Shown here piece after piece: positions 52,813 through 61,645 of a DNA stretch of 64,000 nucleotides (positions within the stretch are counted from its first letter, which is position 1; every line of letters begins with the position of its first letter). Both the position numbers and the translations under genes were made by a program. This DNA is from Paenibacillus sp. H1-7 (GTDB lineage: Bacteria > Bacillota > Bacilli > Paenibacillales > NBRC-103111): the NCBI RefSeq assembly GCF_022354825.1, contig NZ_CP031168.1:4713501-4777500 (forward strand). The letters run 5' to 3'. A model generated the notes under the pieces. The model was not told the DNA's origin. It searched no databases and saw nothing but the letters and a program-made list of their open reading frames with translations.

Positions 52813-54996
52813 TTAGACTACGGTCACCCCGTCTGGAACGACTAGATGAATATTTTCATTGTCATACTCAAAGTGGATTTCTCCTGCAGGAATTCTAAAG
52901 CTGAGTTTGATTTGCGTTAGGGAGCCGGGCAAATGCGGAGTAAAGCTAATCTTCGTCCAGCCCGGCTCGGCCGGCTTCAGACCGATGATTTCCTCGATCA
53001 ACAGAGGAATCGGTGCGCTTGCCCACGGATGGCATAAGCTTGTGTTCCACTTCAGCTCCTTCGACCAGGCTTCAAAGCAGGTTGTAGCGCCCTCTTTGAC
53101 CATATTGCCCCACGAATGCAGATCCTCGGAGACGATCAGCTCATACAACAGCTCATAAGCGCCGGCGGCTGCCAAGGCTTCCAGAACGAAGTAAGCCATA
53201 TAGACGCCGCAGCTTAACCGCTTCTCGGCAATGAGCCGCACGATCTGCTCCTTCGACTGCTCCGGCGCGAGACCGAACAGCAGCGGCAGTACATTCGCAT
53301 GCAGCGAGGTGTGTGCGGATCCTTCTGCGTCGACGAACAGCCTCTTCTCCGGATCATGGAATACGCGCAGGAACGCCTCGCGAAATGATGCCGAATCGTC
53401 CTCAGCGGGCAGCTGCAGCGCCTCCCGGATGTCCTTCATAGCCTGCATCGCGCCGTAATAGTAGGCGTTGATGACATTATGGCAGCCAACTATGCTGCCC
53501 TTTTTGAGGGGAAAATCATACCCGTCCCGCAGGTTCTCCGGCCAGTCCACGAGGTTCCATTTGTCGTTGACCGAATCGAGCAGACCGTCCTCTCTTTGAT
53601 ATTGTGCAAAATGCAGCATCAATCGTTCGGCTGCAGGATACATTGCCTGCAAAAACGGCCTGTCTCCGCTTTGCTTGTAATATTGAAGCAGCTGCATGGG
53701 CCATTGTAGAGAGAAGTCTGCTATCTCTTGCATCAGGTGCCCCGGAGCTACCGCCATGAATCCCGGACAGACGGCCGCGGACAAAATCGCAAAGTCCTGA
53801 ATCGCCTTGCGGAACATGGCCAAGTCTCCGGATAAATAGGCATGTGCATGGGTGATGATCGTGTTGTCACCCAAATACTGGCCTTTTTCCCTGGAAGGGC
53901 AATCCACGTAATTTTCCTGAGTGCCGTATTTTACCCCGTTCTTGCATATCGCCCAGATTGAATTGAGCAGCGGATCGGACGATTCGAACCTGCATGCCTC
54001 TTCATCCAGCGGGTAATGGCGAACGACAGCGGCCATAGAGTCCGGTAGTGTTGCCACACTCGGCTCCGCCAGCACTTCGACGTAACGAAACGCTTTGTAA
54101 TCGTACTGCTCCAGCTCATCTACTTCTCCCGATAACGTCCAGGTCTCGTTATAAGTGCAGTTGCACCTCATCTTGTAGCGCACTCTCGAATCGGTCAGCT
54201 CCTCGCCGCAGCGTATTTCTACTGTCTGGCCAGCACTTCCCTGTGCTCTCATCGTAAACTGACCGGTAATTTCGGTGCCGAAATCAAGCAGCACTCCGCC
54301 TTCGACAGGCTGAATCATCACCGGCGCTTTCTTGTATACGCTTAATACTGGCGTTGGCTGCAGGACGAGCCTATGGTCATCGTCTTCACGAACGCTGACG
54401 CCTAACCACGCGGAATCGTCGAAGCCGCGCTCGCGCCAGCCCTTCGCCTGAAGGCGGCTGTCTATATTTTCAAGAAATTGCGTATTGTACCCGATCACAC
54501 TTGTCGGGCCATATTCCTCCGCCAGCCGGTATCGCCAAGAGGCGTCCGTCTGCACTGCAAGCTCCCCATCGACGCGGACCTCCGCAATAAGTCCCTGCCG
54601 GTAGTCTCCGCTGTTGTAGGAGCGACTAATCAGTCCGTGATAATATACATGAACCGCAATGACATTCTCCCCTTGCTGAAGATAAGGTGCGATATCAAAG
54701 CGATTGTAGAAATAGTGATAATAGTTTCCTTGGGCAGGTCCTTGGCCTACAAAGTGCCCGTTGACATACAATTTGTAATAATCGTCGGCTGTCAGATCGA
54801 TATAGCATTCCCCGGCGCATTCATCCAGCTCGAGGGTTTTTCTAACCAGCATATGTACATTCTGCAGCTCCGCCAGATGAACATATCCTGGATTGTCAAC
54901 GTTTTCCTTGTGATACACGTTAAGCGGACTTAGCTCTTGAAACCGCTGGTCCATTATCCAATGGGCAACCCAATGCTTTTCCAATTCCAATTCCAT
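52813..54996 (-). CDS. GH78 alpha-L-rhamnosidase-like glycoside hydrolase
   Basis: A 727-residue enzyme with GH78 architecture. An N-terminal beta-sandwich (about 55-165) contains LTADDYYKLYVNGHFVGQGPAQGNYYHYFYNRFDI, and a second beta domain follows. The (alpha/alpha)6 barrel begins near 350, with NYVDCPSREKGQYLGDN, the position of the general-acid region in rhamnosidases. The C-terminal beta domain contains EPGWTKISFTPHLPG. There is no signal peptide, suggesting cytoplasmic action on imported rhamnosides. The second of two adjacent ATGs is preferred for ribosome-site spacing; the first is at 54999. It is cotranscribed with an AraC regulator downstream, and another AraC gene lies divergently upstream. 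Confidence 0.86.
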   Translation of the reverse strand: MELELEKHWVAHWIMDQRFQELSPLNVYHKENVDNPGYVHLAELQNVHMLVRKTLELDECAGECYIDLTADDYYKLYVNGHFVGQGPAQGNYYHYFYNRFDIAPYLQQGENVIAVHVYYHGLISRSYNSGDYRQGLIAEVRVDGELAVQTDASWRYRLAEEYGPTSVIGYNTQFLENIDSRLQAKGWRERGFDDSAWLGVSVREDDDHRLVLQPTPVLSVYKKAPVMIQPVEGGVLLDFGTEITGQFTMRAQGSAGQTVEIRCGEELTDSRVRYKMRCNCTYNETWTLSGEVDELEQYDYKAFRYVEVLAEPSVATLPDSMAAVVRHYPLDEEACRFESSDPLLNSIWAICKNGVKYGTQENYVDCPSREKGQYLGDNTIITHAHAYLSGDLAMFRKAIQDFAILSAAVCPGFMAVAPGHLMQEIADFSLQWPMQLLQYYKQSGDRPFLQAMYPAAERLMLHFAQYQREDGLLDSVNDKWNLVDWPENLRDGYDFPLKKGSIVGCHNVINAYYYGAMQAMKDIREALQLPAEDDSASFREAFLRVFHDPEKRLFVDAEGSAHTSLHANVLPLLFGLAPEQSKEQIVRLIAEKRLSCGVYMAYFVLEALAAAGAYELLYELIVSEDLHSWGNMVKEGATTCFEAWSKELKWNTSLCHPWASAPIPLLIEEIIGLKPAEPGWTKISFTPHLPGSLTQIKLSFRIPAGEIHFEYDNENIHLVVPDGVTVV

Positions 54997-55156
54997 CATC
55001 CCTCTCCCAGGAGCTTGCCGATTATTCCTGACTTCATCTTAGCCGATTCGCGAAACAAATTCTTGGGCTATTTTTCTAAAGTTAGAGGGAAATTGACGCC
55101 GATCTGCCGCTCCATCTACAATAAAGTTGGATGCTGTATGAAGGGGGTTGCCCGAA

Positions 55157-56041
55157 ATGTTTTTATATTCAAAAGAGCAGTTTTTGGAATGCGAGGAATT
55201 TCCATTCGCGATTCTGCCGTTCCTGACCATGCCGACGAGGGCTTTACAGCCTCACTATCATGATTTTATAGAGCTCGTGTATGTAGCCGAGGGGCATGGA
55301 GAGCACCTGTACAAAGGGAATTCCTATCCCCTCTCCAAGGGCGATACGTTCGTCATTGCTCCCGGAGTTGAGCACGACTATCGAGTCATCGGCAATGTCC
55401 CGCTGAAGGTGTACAATATCATGTTTATGCCGTCCTTCCTGACGTCGGAGCTGGAAGCGCTGTCAGCGGTCACTCCCTTCCTCGATTTCTTTTATGTCGA
55501 GCCGTTTCTCCGGGAAAACCTCGATTTCGATTCCCACTTGAAGCTCTCGCTTCTGGAAGGGCATGAAATGAAGCAGCGCATAGACCGGATCTTCAAAGAA
55601 TACGACGAGAAAGCGCTCGGCTACCGGATCTCCATCAAAGCGCAGCTGATTGACTTGCTCATATACCTCAGCCGCTGCTACGACCAGAGAGTCGTCAAGC
55701 CGGTGTTCCATAACAATGAATCCAAAGCGATCCGCCAGCTGTGTGAATTTCTGGAGCTGCACTATGCCCAGCCGATCCAGCTGGAGCAGGTATGCCGGAT
55801 GTGCGGTATGAGCCAGACGACTTTCACAAGCAAATTCAAGCAGATGGTCGGCAAAACATTCACCGAGTACCGCAACGAAGTGCGGATTCGTGCCTCGCTG
55901 AAACCGCTCCGCGAGACCGAAGAGAAAATCATCGAGATCGCCGAAAGCGTAGGCATCCGCGACGTAAGCCACTTCAATCACCTGTTCAAGCAGCACTTGC
56001 TGATGACCCCGCGAGAATACCGGATCAAGCACCGGACATAA
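55157..56041 (+). CDS. AraC family transcriptional regulator with cupin domain
   Basis: A 294-residue regulator. The cupin part contains PHYHDFIELVYVAEGHGEHLY and KGDTFVIAPGVEHDYRV. The DNA-binding part contains LEQVCRMCGMSQTTFTSKFKQMVG and ends HFNHLFKQHLLMTPREYR. The ATG at 55157 is chosen because AAGGGGG stands 9 bases before it, while a TTG at 55148 directly abuts that site. It reads divergently from the GH78 gene and is the most likely activator of it. Both lie across a 160-base spacer. Confidence 0.92.
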   Translation: MFLYSKEQFLECEEFPFAILPFLTMPTRALQPHYHDFIELVYVAEGHGEHLYKGNSYPLSKGDTFVIAPGVEHDYRVIGNVPLKVYNIMFMPSFLTSELEALSAVTPFLDFFYVEPFLRENLDFDSHLKLSLLEGHEMKQRIDRIFKEYDEKALGYRISIKAQLIDLLIYLSRCYDQRVVKPVFHNNESKAIRQLCEFLELHYAQPIQLEQVCRMCGMSQTTFTSKFKQMVGKTFTEYRNEVRIRASLKPLRETEEKIIEIAESVGIRDVSHFNHLFKQHLLMTPREYRIKHRT

Positions 56042-56044
56042 ATG

Positions 56045-56076
56045 GTCCCCTCGATGCCTTGGATGGTCGAGGGGAC
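56045..56076. terminator. Bidirectional terminator between convergent genes
   Basis: Perfect 10-base arms at 56045-56054 and 56067-56076 flank a 12-base loop. A T-rich stretch follows on the plus strand. It lies 3 bases after the AraC gene and 14 bases before the end of the opposing lipoprotein gene. Confidence 0.85.
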
Positions 56077-56090
56077 ATTTTGCTTGCTCT

Positions 56091-57419
56091 TTATTTTTTC
56101 AGCTTCGCTTCTTCGATAGCTTTATTGCCCTTCTCTTGTGCCGTGCGGAATGCCGTATTCAGATCGATCTCTCCAAAAATAACTCTAATCACCTCGCCGT
56201 TAAGCGCATTGATGACCCGGTCGTCGTATAACGACTTCTCATGCGGAACGGCGAATTGGTTATGATATACGGCATTCTTCATATTTTTATTTTTGAAAGC
56301 CGACTCCTGTCCGAACACTTTCTTGACCTCTTCACTTTTCAGCACCGGAATATTGCCCTTCTTCGACTCGATGACGGCATGCTCATCCGATGTTACATAT
56401 TTCAGCACTTCCATAGCGGCGTCCTTATTCTTGCTGGAGGAGGTGATAAAGAAATAGTTCGGGTAAGGCTGCGAGCCTATTCCGGGCTTGTCGCTGAAGG
56501 TGGGCAGAGCGGCCATATCCCAGTTCAATGTCTCGAATTCCTTCACCGCATACTGCAGTCCGAAGTTCATGACATACATTGCCAGATTCTGCTCCTTGGC
56601 AAAATCGTTTGTAGACAGCATTCCTTTCTTCTGCGCTACAAATTCTTTATAGGAAGGGTCTTGCACGATAGGATCGATAATGATTGTTTGTATGTAAGGC
56701 TTCCATATCGAGTTATCGATGGCTGCTTGCTCCGTCTTCTTGTCAATGATATTTAACGATAGAGAGTTCATCCGCATCGAGTGTGTTACGGTGGCCGCGA
56801 AGCCGGCATACTGCTTGCCGTTATCGTTCTTGGTCACTTGCTTGGAGAGAGACAGCAGTTGATCCCACGTCATCCCGTCCTTCGGGTAGGGAACGCCGAA
56901 CTTATCGAATATATCCTTATTATAATAAAGGACCAGTCCCCCGCCGTTGACCGGAAGACCGTACAGACCGCCCAACTGCTTGGCCGCATCGATAAAAGTT
57001 GGCTCGAAACGGTTCAAATCGACATTATGCTTTTTGACGAGCTCGGAAATGTCGTAATGGAAATTATTTTGAACAAGGTTGCCGGGCGCTCCGCCAATTG
57101 AATCGAAAATGATATCAATCGGCTGGCCTGCCGTGATCAGCTCGGGAAGAGAACTTCCCTTTTGATTCATAATATATTGAATTTGGTAATTGGGGAATTT
57201 CTTCCTGATGTAGTCGCCCCATCGGTTGTTAAACTCCTCTTCGGTATTCCCGGCGGCTCCGTAAATGACCAGTTCTGCCTTGTCGTTGCTGCTATCCGCC
57301 TTGGGGGTATCTTGCTTTGGTTCGCGTTCACCAGCATTTGTACCGGTACCGTTACTGCAAGCGGACAAGATGACAGTCAGCGCCATCGCGCCCAGCAAGG
57401 GAAGTGTGTATCTCTTCAT
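56091..57419 (-). CDS. Extracellular sugar-binding lipoprotein of an ABC importer
   Basis: A 442-residue solute-binding lipoprotein. The signal peptide carries the lipobox ILSACSN near residue 21, followed by a Thr/Lys/Glu-rich linker. The family block VLYYNKDIFDKFGVPYPKDG lies near 165. AAGGAGG precedes the ATG at good spacing. It is a single-gene unit: a terminator lies after it, its upstream region is empty, and no permease is adjacent. It is the fourth paralogue of its kind in the window. A cre-like palindrome lies 30 bases upstream. Confidence 0.92.
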   Translation of the reverse strand: MKRYTLPLLGAMALTVILSACSNGTGTNAGEREPKQDTPKADSSNDKAELVIYGAAGNTEEEFNNRWGDYIRKKFPNYQIQYIMNQKGSSLPELITAGQPIDIIFDSIGGAPGNLVQNNFHYDISELVKKHNVDLNRFEPTFIDAAKQLGGLYGLPVNGGGLVLYYNKDIFDKFGVPYPKDGMTWDQLLSLSKQVTKNDNGKQYAGFAATVTHSMRMNSLSLNIIDKKTEQAAIDNSIWKPYIQTIIIDPIVQDPSYKEFVAQKKGMLSTNDFAKEQNLAMYVMNFGLQYAVKEFETLNWDMAALPTFSDKPGIGSQPYPNYFFITSSSKNKDAAMEVLKYVTSDEHAVIESKKGNIPVLKSEEVKKVFGQESAFKNKNMKNAVYHNQFAVPHEKSLYDDRVINALNGEVIRVIFGEIDLNTAFRTAQEKGNKAIEEAKLKK

Positions 57420-57448
57420 AACCTATGACCTCCTTAAAAATAAACGAA

Positions 57449-57462
57449 TGAAAGGGTTTTCA
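57449..57462. promoter_or_regulatory. cre-like CcpA site before the binding lipoprotein
   Basis: TGAAAGGGTTTTCA matches TGWAANCGNTNWCA except for the central C, and forms part of a wider ATGAAA/TTTCAT dyad. It lies 30 bases upstream of the lipoprotein start codon. Confidence 0.4.
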
Positions 57463-57720
57463 TTACTGGATAGGGATAGTTCGTTTTTCCATTGTATGTT
57501 AAAGAAGGAGAAAAAAATTATGCAATCTTGTGTAATAATTACCTGAATTTGCTGAGTTTTCTGATAAGCGAGTTATAGAGAAATTTATCTCTTTTCCGCT
57601 GATGCCTAATAATGCTGAGAAATGGTTACAGATCGGGGTGGGAATGATGATTCGCGGATATCGCTCTTTTCGCCGTGCAATATCTGTGGCATCCTCACAT
57701 GATGGGGCATGCCCATCGGA

Positions 57721-57768
57721 ATGGGATCAAGTTCTTGTCATTGCATTTTGATAAGAACTTGTTCCCAT
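57721..57768. repeat. Long imperfect inverted repeat (20-base arms)
   Basis: Arms at 57721-57740 and 57749-57768 are complementary at 18 of 20 positions, with one of the two exceptions a G-T pair, around an 8-base loop. The 10-mer GTTCTTGTCA from the left arm recurs at 57812-57821. It has no U-run of its own. It might be a MITE-like remnant or a second part of the TauE-operon terminator, which lies 11 bases away. Confidence 0.5.
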
Positions 57769-57779
57769 AAAACACAAAA

Positions 57780-57796
57780 GCCGCGATTTACGCGGC
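57780..57796 (-). terminator. Intrinsic terminator of the TauE operon
   Basis: A GC-rich 6-base stem, GCCGCG at 57780-57785 and CGCGGC at 57791-57796, with a 5-base loop. On the minus strand TTTTGTGTTTT follows. It lies about 70 bases beyond the stop of the gene at 57866. Confidence 0.8.
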
Positions 57797-57865
57797 AATT
57801 AATGAGATATTGTTCTTGTCAGTCGACACTCTCTCTTTGGTGCTTGGTTGTAACATCCAATCCTT

Positions 57866-58612
57866 TTAGCCTACTATCAGGCGAAAAGCGCCGACCGCCC
57901 CCAGCAGCAGGATGATCATTTGAAACCACTTCTGAGGGATGAGCGGTACGAGTTTAATCCCTAGGTATGCCCCGGCCGCGATTGCCGGAATGACCCATAC
58001 AGCGACAGAGGCGGAGCTCCAAGTGATCATGCCTAGCTGAATATAAAATGGAGTTTTAATTAGATTGACAGCTAGAAAAAACCAAGCCCCTGTCCCGACA
58101 ATCTCCTGCTTCGACAATTTCTTGACCATGAGATATATCGCCATCACAACCCCTGAGACGTTACCGATCATGGTAGCAAAGCCGGCAACCGCACCCATCA
58201 GGGCAGTAAACCACACCGATCGGGGCAGACTTTCTTCCCACCTGAAGCCCCACTTGTCTCTAAACAGCTGCAGTAGAATAAGAGCACCAATGATAGTGCC
58301 AAGCAGTACCTGAAGATGACGGTCCGTCGTAAACAATAAGACCACATACCCTGCTCCAAGCCCTACCAGCACCCAAGGCGCCAGCGAGAGCATCAGCCTC
58401 CACTTGACGTCCCTGCGATAATAGGTAACTGCTATGATATCCGCCAGTATCAAGATCGGCAGCAATAAACCGACGGCATCCTTGGCCGGTAGCACCTGGC
58501 TCATAAGCATCACGTTCAAGATGTTCATTGTGGACACTCCGGTTTTCGCGAATCCTGCGCAGATACCGACCGTGATCAACAGCGCAATCATTCCGCCATT
58601 TAGCGCAAGCAC
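57866..58612 (-). CDS. TauE/SafE family membrane exporter
   Basis: A 248-residue membrane protein with seven or eight hydrophobic segments in two similar halves. The first half contains ALLITVGICAGFAKTGVSTMNILNVMLMSQVLPAKDAVGLLLPILILADI, with the family-typical Asp in the second segment. The second half contains GAVAGFATMIGNVSGVVMAIYLM. Members export sulfite, sulfonates or other small organic anions across the membrane. The GTG start has GGGGAG 5 bases upstream. It is the last gene of the unit starting with the ABC transporter and 55 bases after the PEP-hydrolase-like gene. It may expel an anion released by those enzymes; that is inference. Confidence 0.86.
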   Translation of the reverse strand: MLALNGGMIALLITVGICAGFAKTGVSTMNILNVMLMSQVLPAKDAVGLLLPILILADIIAVTYYRRDVKWRLMLSLAPWVLVGLGAGYVVLLFTTDRHLQVLLGTIIGALILLQLFRDKWGFRWEESLPRSVWFTALMGAVAGFATMIGNVSGVVMAIYLMVKKLSKQEIVGTGAWFFLAVNLIKTPFYIQLGMITWSSASVAVWVIPAIAAGAYLGIKLVPLIPQKWFQMIILLLGAVGAFRLIVG

Positions 58613-58667
58613 TCCTGCTCCCCGCCCTTCCCGTCACCCTGTCTGCAGACGCAACGGCACCTGTGAC

Positions 58668-59489
58668 TTACAAGCTTTTGAACTTGCGCACCTGCTCCGT
58701 AATGGCAATTTCGGTAGGCAGCCGCTCGATGCTGGAAGCGCCGAAGAAACCGGACACACCGCGGGTCCGCTTAAGCACATACCCGGCATCCTCCGGCTCG
58801 GAAATCGGCCCGCCGTGACAGATCACCAAGATATCCGGCTTTACCGATTTCCCCGCATCATGAATTCGCTGTACGAGGTCGACGGATTCATCCAGCGTAA
58901 GTGCAGTAGCAGCTCCGATGCTTCCTTTCGTTGTCAGGCCGACGTGCGCCACGAGGACGTCCGCCCCGGCTTCGGCCATCTTGATGGCCTCCTCTTCATT
59001 AAAGACATAAGGAGTTGTCAGCAGATCCAGCTCATGCGCTTTTCGTATCATTTCGACCTCGAGGTCATAGCCCATGCCGGTTTCCTCGAGATTTTGACGG
59101 AAGACACCATCCATCAATCCGACAGTTGGAAAGTTTTGGACCCCGGAGAAGCCCATAGCCTTCAATTGCATTAAATACACATCCATGATTCTGAATGGAT
59201 CTGTTCCGCATACACCGGCCAGCACCGGAGTATCACGCACGATCGGCAGCACCTCGGCCCCCATATCAACCACGATTTGATTGGCATCCCCGTATGGCAG
59301 CAGACCGGCCAGAGAGCCTCTGCCTGCCATTCGGTACCTTCCCGAGTTATAAATAATAATTAAATCGACTCCGCCGGCCTCGGCGCACTTTGCCGATAAA
59401 CCGGTTCCTGCACCGGCACCTACAATAAATCGCCCTTGCTCCACTTGGGAACGCAGTCGCTTCAATATGTCCTGTCTTGCAATGGCCAT
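58668..59489 (-). CDS. Phosphoenolpyruvate hydrolase-like TIM-barrel protein
   Basis: A 273-residue cytoplasmic TIM-barrel protein. It starts ILKRLRSQVEQGRFIVGAGAGTGLSAKCAEAGGVDLIIIYNSGRYRMAGRGSLAGLLPYGDAN, the typical start of the PEP hydrolase-like family (PF09370). Later blocks are PVLAGVCGTDPFRIMDVYL, GVQNFPTVGLMDG and AHVGLTTKGSIGA. The family commonly occurs next to UPF0261/Tm-1-like proteins, as here, and the two may form one functional unit. The reaction is not firmly known. It lies 36 bases downstream of that partner, with AGGGG before the ATG. Confidence 0.85.
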   Translation of the reverse strand: MAIARQDILKRLRSQVEQGRFIVGAGAGTGLSAKCAEAGGVDLIIIYNSGRYRMAGRGSLAGLLPYGDANQIVVDMGAEVLPIVRDTPVLAGVCGTDPFRIMDVYLMQLKAMGFSGVQNFPTVGLMDGVFRQNLEETGMGYDLEVEMIRKAHELDLLTTPYVFNEEEAIKMAEAGADVLVAHVGLTTKGSIGAATALTLDESVDLVQRIHDAGKSVKPDILVICHGGPISEPEDAGYVLKRTRGVSGFFGASSIERLPTEIAITEQVRKFKSL

Positions 59490-59525
59490 CGTCTAATCCC
59501 CTTCTGATCCTAATTAATTATTTGC

Positions 59526-60767
59526 TCAAGATCCTTTAACAGGCTGCTGCATCAATTGCAGCAGCTGGTCCGCTATGATATCGGCTACAGCCGGATGGTT
59601 GATATCGTGCTCCAGTTCTATCAGCAGGATGTCGCTTCGTAAATTTTGTTTAATGCCATCATATAAGGCTTGGCGTTGTTCCTTTCCCTCAAAAGGCTTG
59701 GAGTCCATATCCAATAATGAAACGCCTGCCTTTGGAAAAACAACGACTGTAGGCGCACTGCCTGCATTCAGCTTGGTTGCAAGAATACGCCCCAGCTCCG
59801 AGTTCTCCGAAACCGTAGTTCTCATCAAAGTCGTCGTAGGATTATGCTGATAAAATAACCGGTCCTTGAACCGATCCGGTACCGTCTCCGGAGGACCAAA
59901 ATTAACCATATCAAGAGCACCCACAGATACTACCTGTGGTATTCCTGCAGCACCAGACGCTTCTAACCGATTCGGTCCTGCTGTAAAGATACCTCCGACC
60001 AGTTCGTCGGCCAGCTCGGTAGTCGTGATATCTGCGACTCCTTGAATATAGCCGGCCTTGACCAGTTCCTCCATGGCTTGACCCCCGGTTCCCGTGGCAT
60101 GGAAAACAAGCAGATCAAAGCCATTCGCCTCCAGCTTCTCCCTGACGCGGGTTGCACAAGGCGTCGTTACACCGAACATCGTGATTCCAATGGTTGTCTT
60201 ATTCTCGCTTTCCGCCAGCTCCTGTTCCGACTCCTGCTGCTGAATCATTCCGGCCAGCGCATAAGCCGCATTGCTCAAGATACGGCGAGACAATCGATTC
60301 ATACCGGCAATATCGATTACAGAATACATCATCATAATATCCTTCACGCCTACGTAGGGTCTTGTATTCCCAGAAGCGACCGTCGAAACCAGCAGTTTGG
60401 GTACACCGATAGGCAGCGCCTGCATCGCCGAAGCCGCAACCGTCGTACCTGCTGTCCCGCCCATTCCGAAGATGCCGCCTACAAGCCCCTGAGCCTCTAG
60501 AGCGGTAACGACTTCGGCGGCTCCGCGCGTCATCACTGCAACTGCCGTCCCCCGGTCATTCAGACGGCGAAGCTCCTCAATCGAGGCTCCGCCTGCTCTA
60601 GCTACTTCGTTGGCCGTTACATCCGGCTGGAACAACAATGGTTCGCCAAGAATCCCGGTGTCCACCACATAGGTTGCTACACCACAAGCTTCCAACGTCG
60701 TTTTGACAAAAAGGTACTCCTGTCCCTTCGTATCCAGGGCTCCGATCAGAATCGCTTTTTTCCTCAT
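59526..60767 (-). CDS. UPF0261/Tm-1-like ATP-binding domain protein
   Basis: A 413-residue cytoplasmic protein of the UPF0261 family, related to the N-terminal part of the plant virus-resistance protein Tm-1. It starts KKAILIGALDTKGQEYLFVKTTLEACGVATYVVDTGILGEP, and carries FGMGGTAGTTVAASAMQALPIGVPKLLVSTVASGNT, then GVTTPCATRVREKLEANGFDLLVFHATGTGG, the two nucleotide-binding-type halves. The function in bacteria is unknown. It is followed by the PEP-hydrolase-like protein, its usual neighbour. AAGGAGCTGAGG precedes the ATG. Confidence 0.88.
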   Translation of the reverse strand: MRKKAILIGALDTKGQEYLFVKTTLEACGVATYVVDTGILGEPLLFQPDVTANEVARAGGASIEELRRLNDRGTAVAVMTRGAAEVVTALEAQGLVGGIFGMGGTAGTTVAASAMQALPIGVPKLLVSTVASGNTRPYVGVKDIMMMYSVIDIAGMNRLSRRILSNAAYALAGMIQQQESEQELAESENKTTIGITMFGVTTPCATRVREKLEANGFDLLVFHATGTGGQAMEELVKAGYIQGVADITTTELADELVGGIFTAGPNRLEASGAAGIPQVVSVGALDMVNFGPPETVPDRFKDRLFYQHNPTTTLMRTTVSENSELGRILATKLNAGSAPTVVVFPKAGVSLLDMDSKPFEGKEQRQALYDGIKQNLRSDILLIELEHDINHPAVADIIADQLLQLMQQPVKGS

Positions 60768-60813
60768 ATCCTCAGCTCCTTATGGCTCTGTTATTGCGAG
60801 GTCAAGCGCTCGG

Positions 60814-61581
60814 TCAGCTTACCGCTTGCCGCAAGCCATTCCTGATAAAGGCGCAGCATGCCTGCATCCCTTCCATCACTTCTCCGCCGCTTTCCTCATC
60901 TGCAGAGATCCAACCGTTATAACCAATATTATTTATTGCTTCGAAGATCGGCGAGAAATCTATAGCGCCTTGACCTAATACACGCCATTCCCCTTGCTCA
61001 AAATCCTTTAAATGAAAGTTATCGATGATGTGCCCGAAGCTGCGGATCACCTCCGCCACATCATGAATGCCGGACTTCACCAGATGGGCCGTATCCACGG
61101 TCAGCCCTACCGATTGATCGCGTGCTTGCTCAAAAAAGACATCCAAATCTTCCCGGTGCATGACCGGGTTATCATAGTGGTGATGAAGCGACAGCTTCAC
61201 TCCATACTGCTGCTGTGATTCCAATCCGAGCTCAGACAAAATATCGGCATACCTCCGGATATCATCCGCTGTAACGGCTGCTCTGGAGAGCCCATGGCAG
61301 TAAACAATCCGCTCCGTACCGATCTTGGAGGCAAATCGGAAAATGCTGCGAAGCTGGTCAATTCCGGACGCATCCAGACGTCCGCCGGTTATGAGTGCAG
61401 AGCCGAGTCCAGACGGATTTCCCCACATTTCCTTAAATACCTCCGGCTGCTCCAAATACGCCGCATACTGTCCACCCTTTAGCTGAAGTCCATCATAGCC
61501 TGCTGCGCCATAGTTCCGAATCAGCAGTGTCTGTTCCTCGATGGAGGCTGTAGGTCTTGAAAACGCTAATTTGATTGCCAT
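60814..61581 (-). CDS. Sugar phosphate isomerase/epimerase-like TIM-barrel enzyme
   Basis: A 255-residue xylose-isomerase-like TIM barrel. It contains GYDGLQLKGGQYAAYLEQPE near the start, then KLSLHHHYDNPVMHREDLDVFFEQA, LTVDTAHLVKSG and NFHLKDF, whose His, Asp and Glu residues bind a divalent metal in this family. The C-terminal YNGWISADEESGG supplies a last acidic ligand. It probably isomerises, epimerises or dehydrates a sugar acid. It is followed by UPF0261 and preceded by a cupin gene within the transporter unit. GGGAGG precedes the ATG. Confidence 0.88.
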   Translation of the reverse strand: MAIKLAFSRPTASIEEQTLLIRNYGAAGYDGLQLKGGQYAAYLEQPEVFKEMWGNPSGLGSALITGGRLDASGIDQLRSIFRFASKIGTERIVYCHGLSRAAVTADDIRRYADILSELGLESQQQYGVKLSLHHHYDNPVMHREDLDVFFEQARDQSVGLTVDTAHLVKSGIHDVAEVIRSFGHIIDNFHLKDFEQGEWRVLGQGAIDFSPIFEAINNIGYNGWISADEESGGEVMEGMQACCAFIRNGLRQAVS

Positions 61582-61605
61582 GGTTTTCCTCCCTTTCTGA
61601 AATGA

Positions 61606-61634
61606 ACCCGAGAAAGCGTTGAACTTCCTCGGGT
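61606..61634 (-). other. Intercistronic hairpin between cupin and isomerase genes
   Basis: ACCCGAG at 61606-61612 pairs with CTCGGGT at 61628-61634, with further AAG/CTT pairing inside. It lies 12 bases after the cupin stop codon and lacks a U-run, so it may protect mRNA ends or slow transcription into the downstream enzymes. Confidence 0.5.
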
Positions 61635-61645
61635 GACAATCTTCC

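Larger units (their letters stand above)
57420..57865. other. 446-base gap with cre-like site, long inverted repeat and terminator
   Basis: No convincing gene. It holds the control region of the binding lipoprotein, a 34-codon plus-strand frame (57649-57753) of no recognisable type, the long inverted repeat at 57721-57768 and the terminator of the TauE gene at 57780-57796. Confidence 0.5.
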
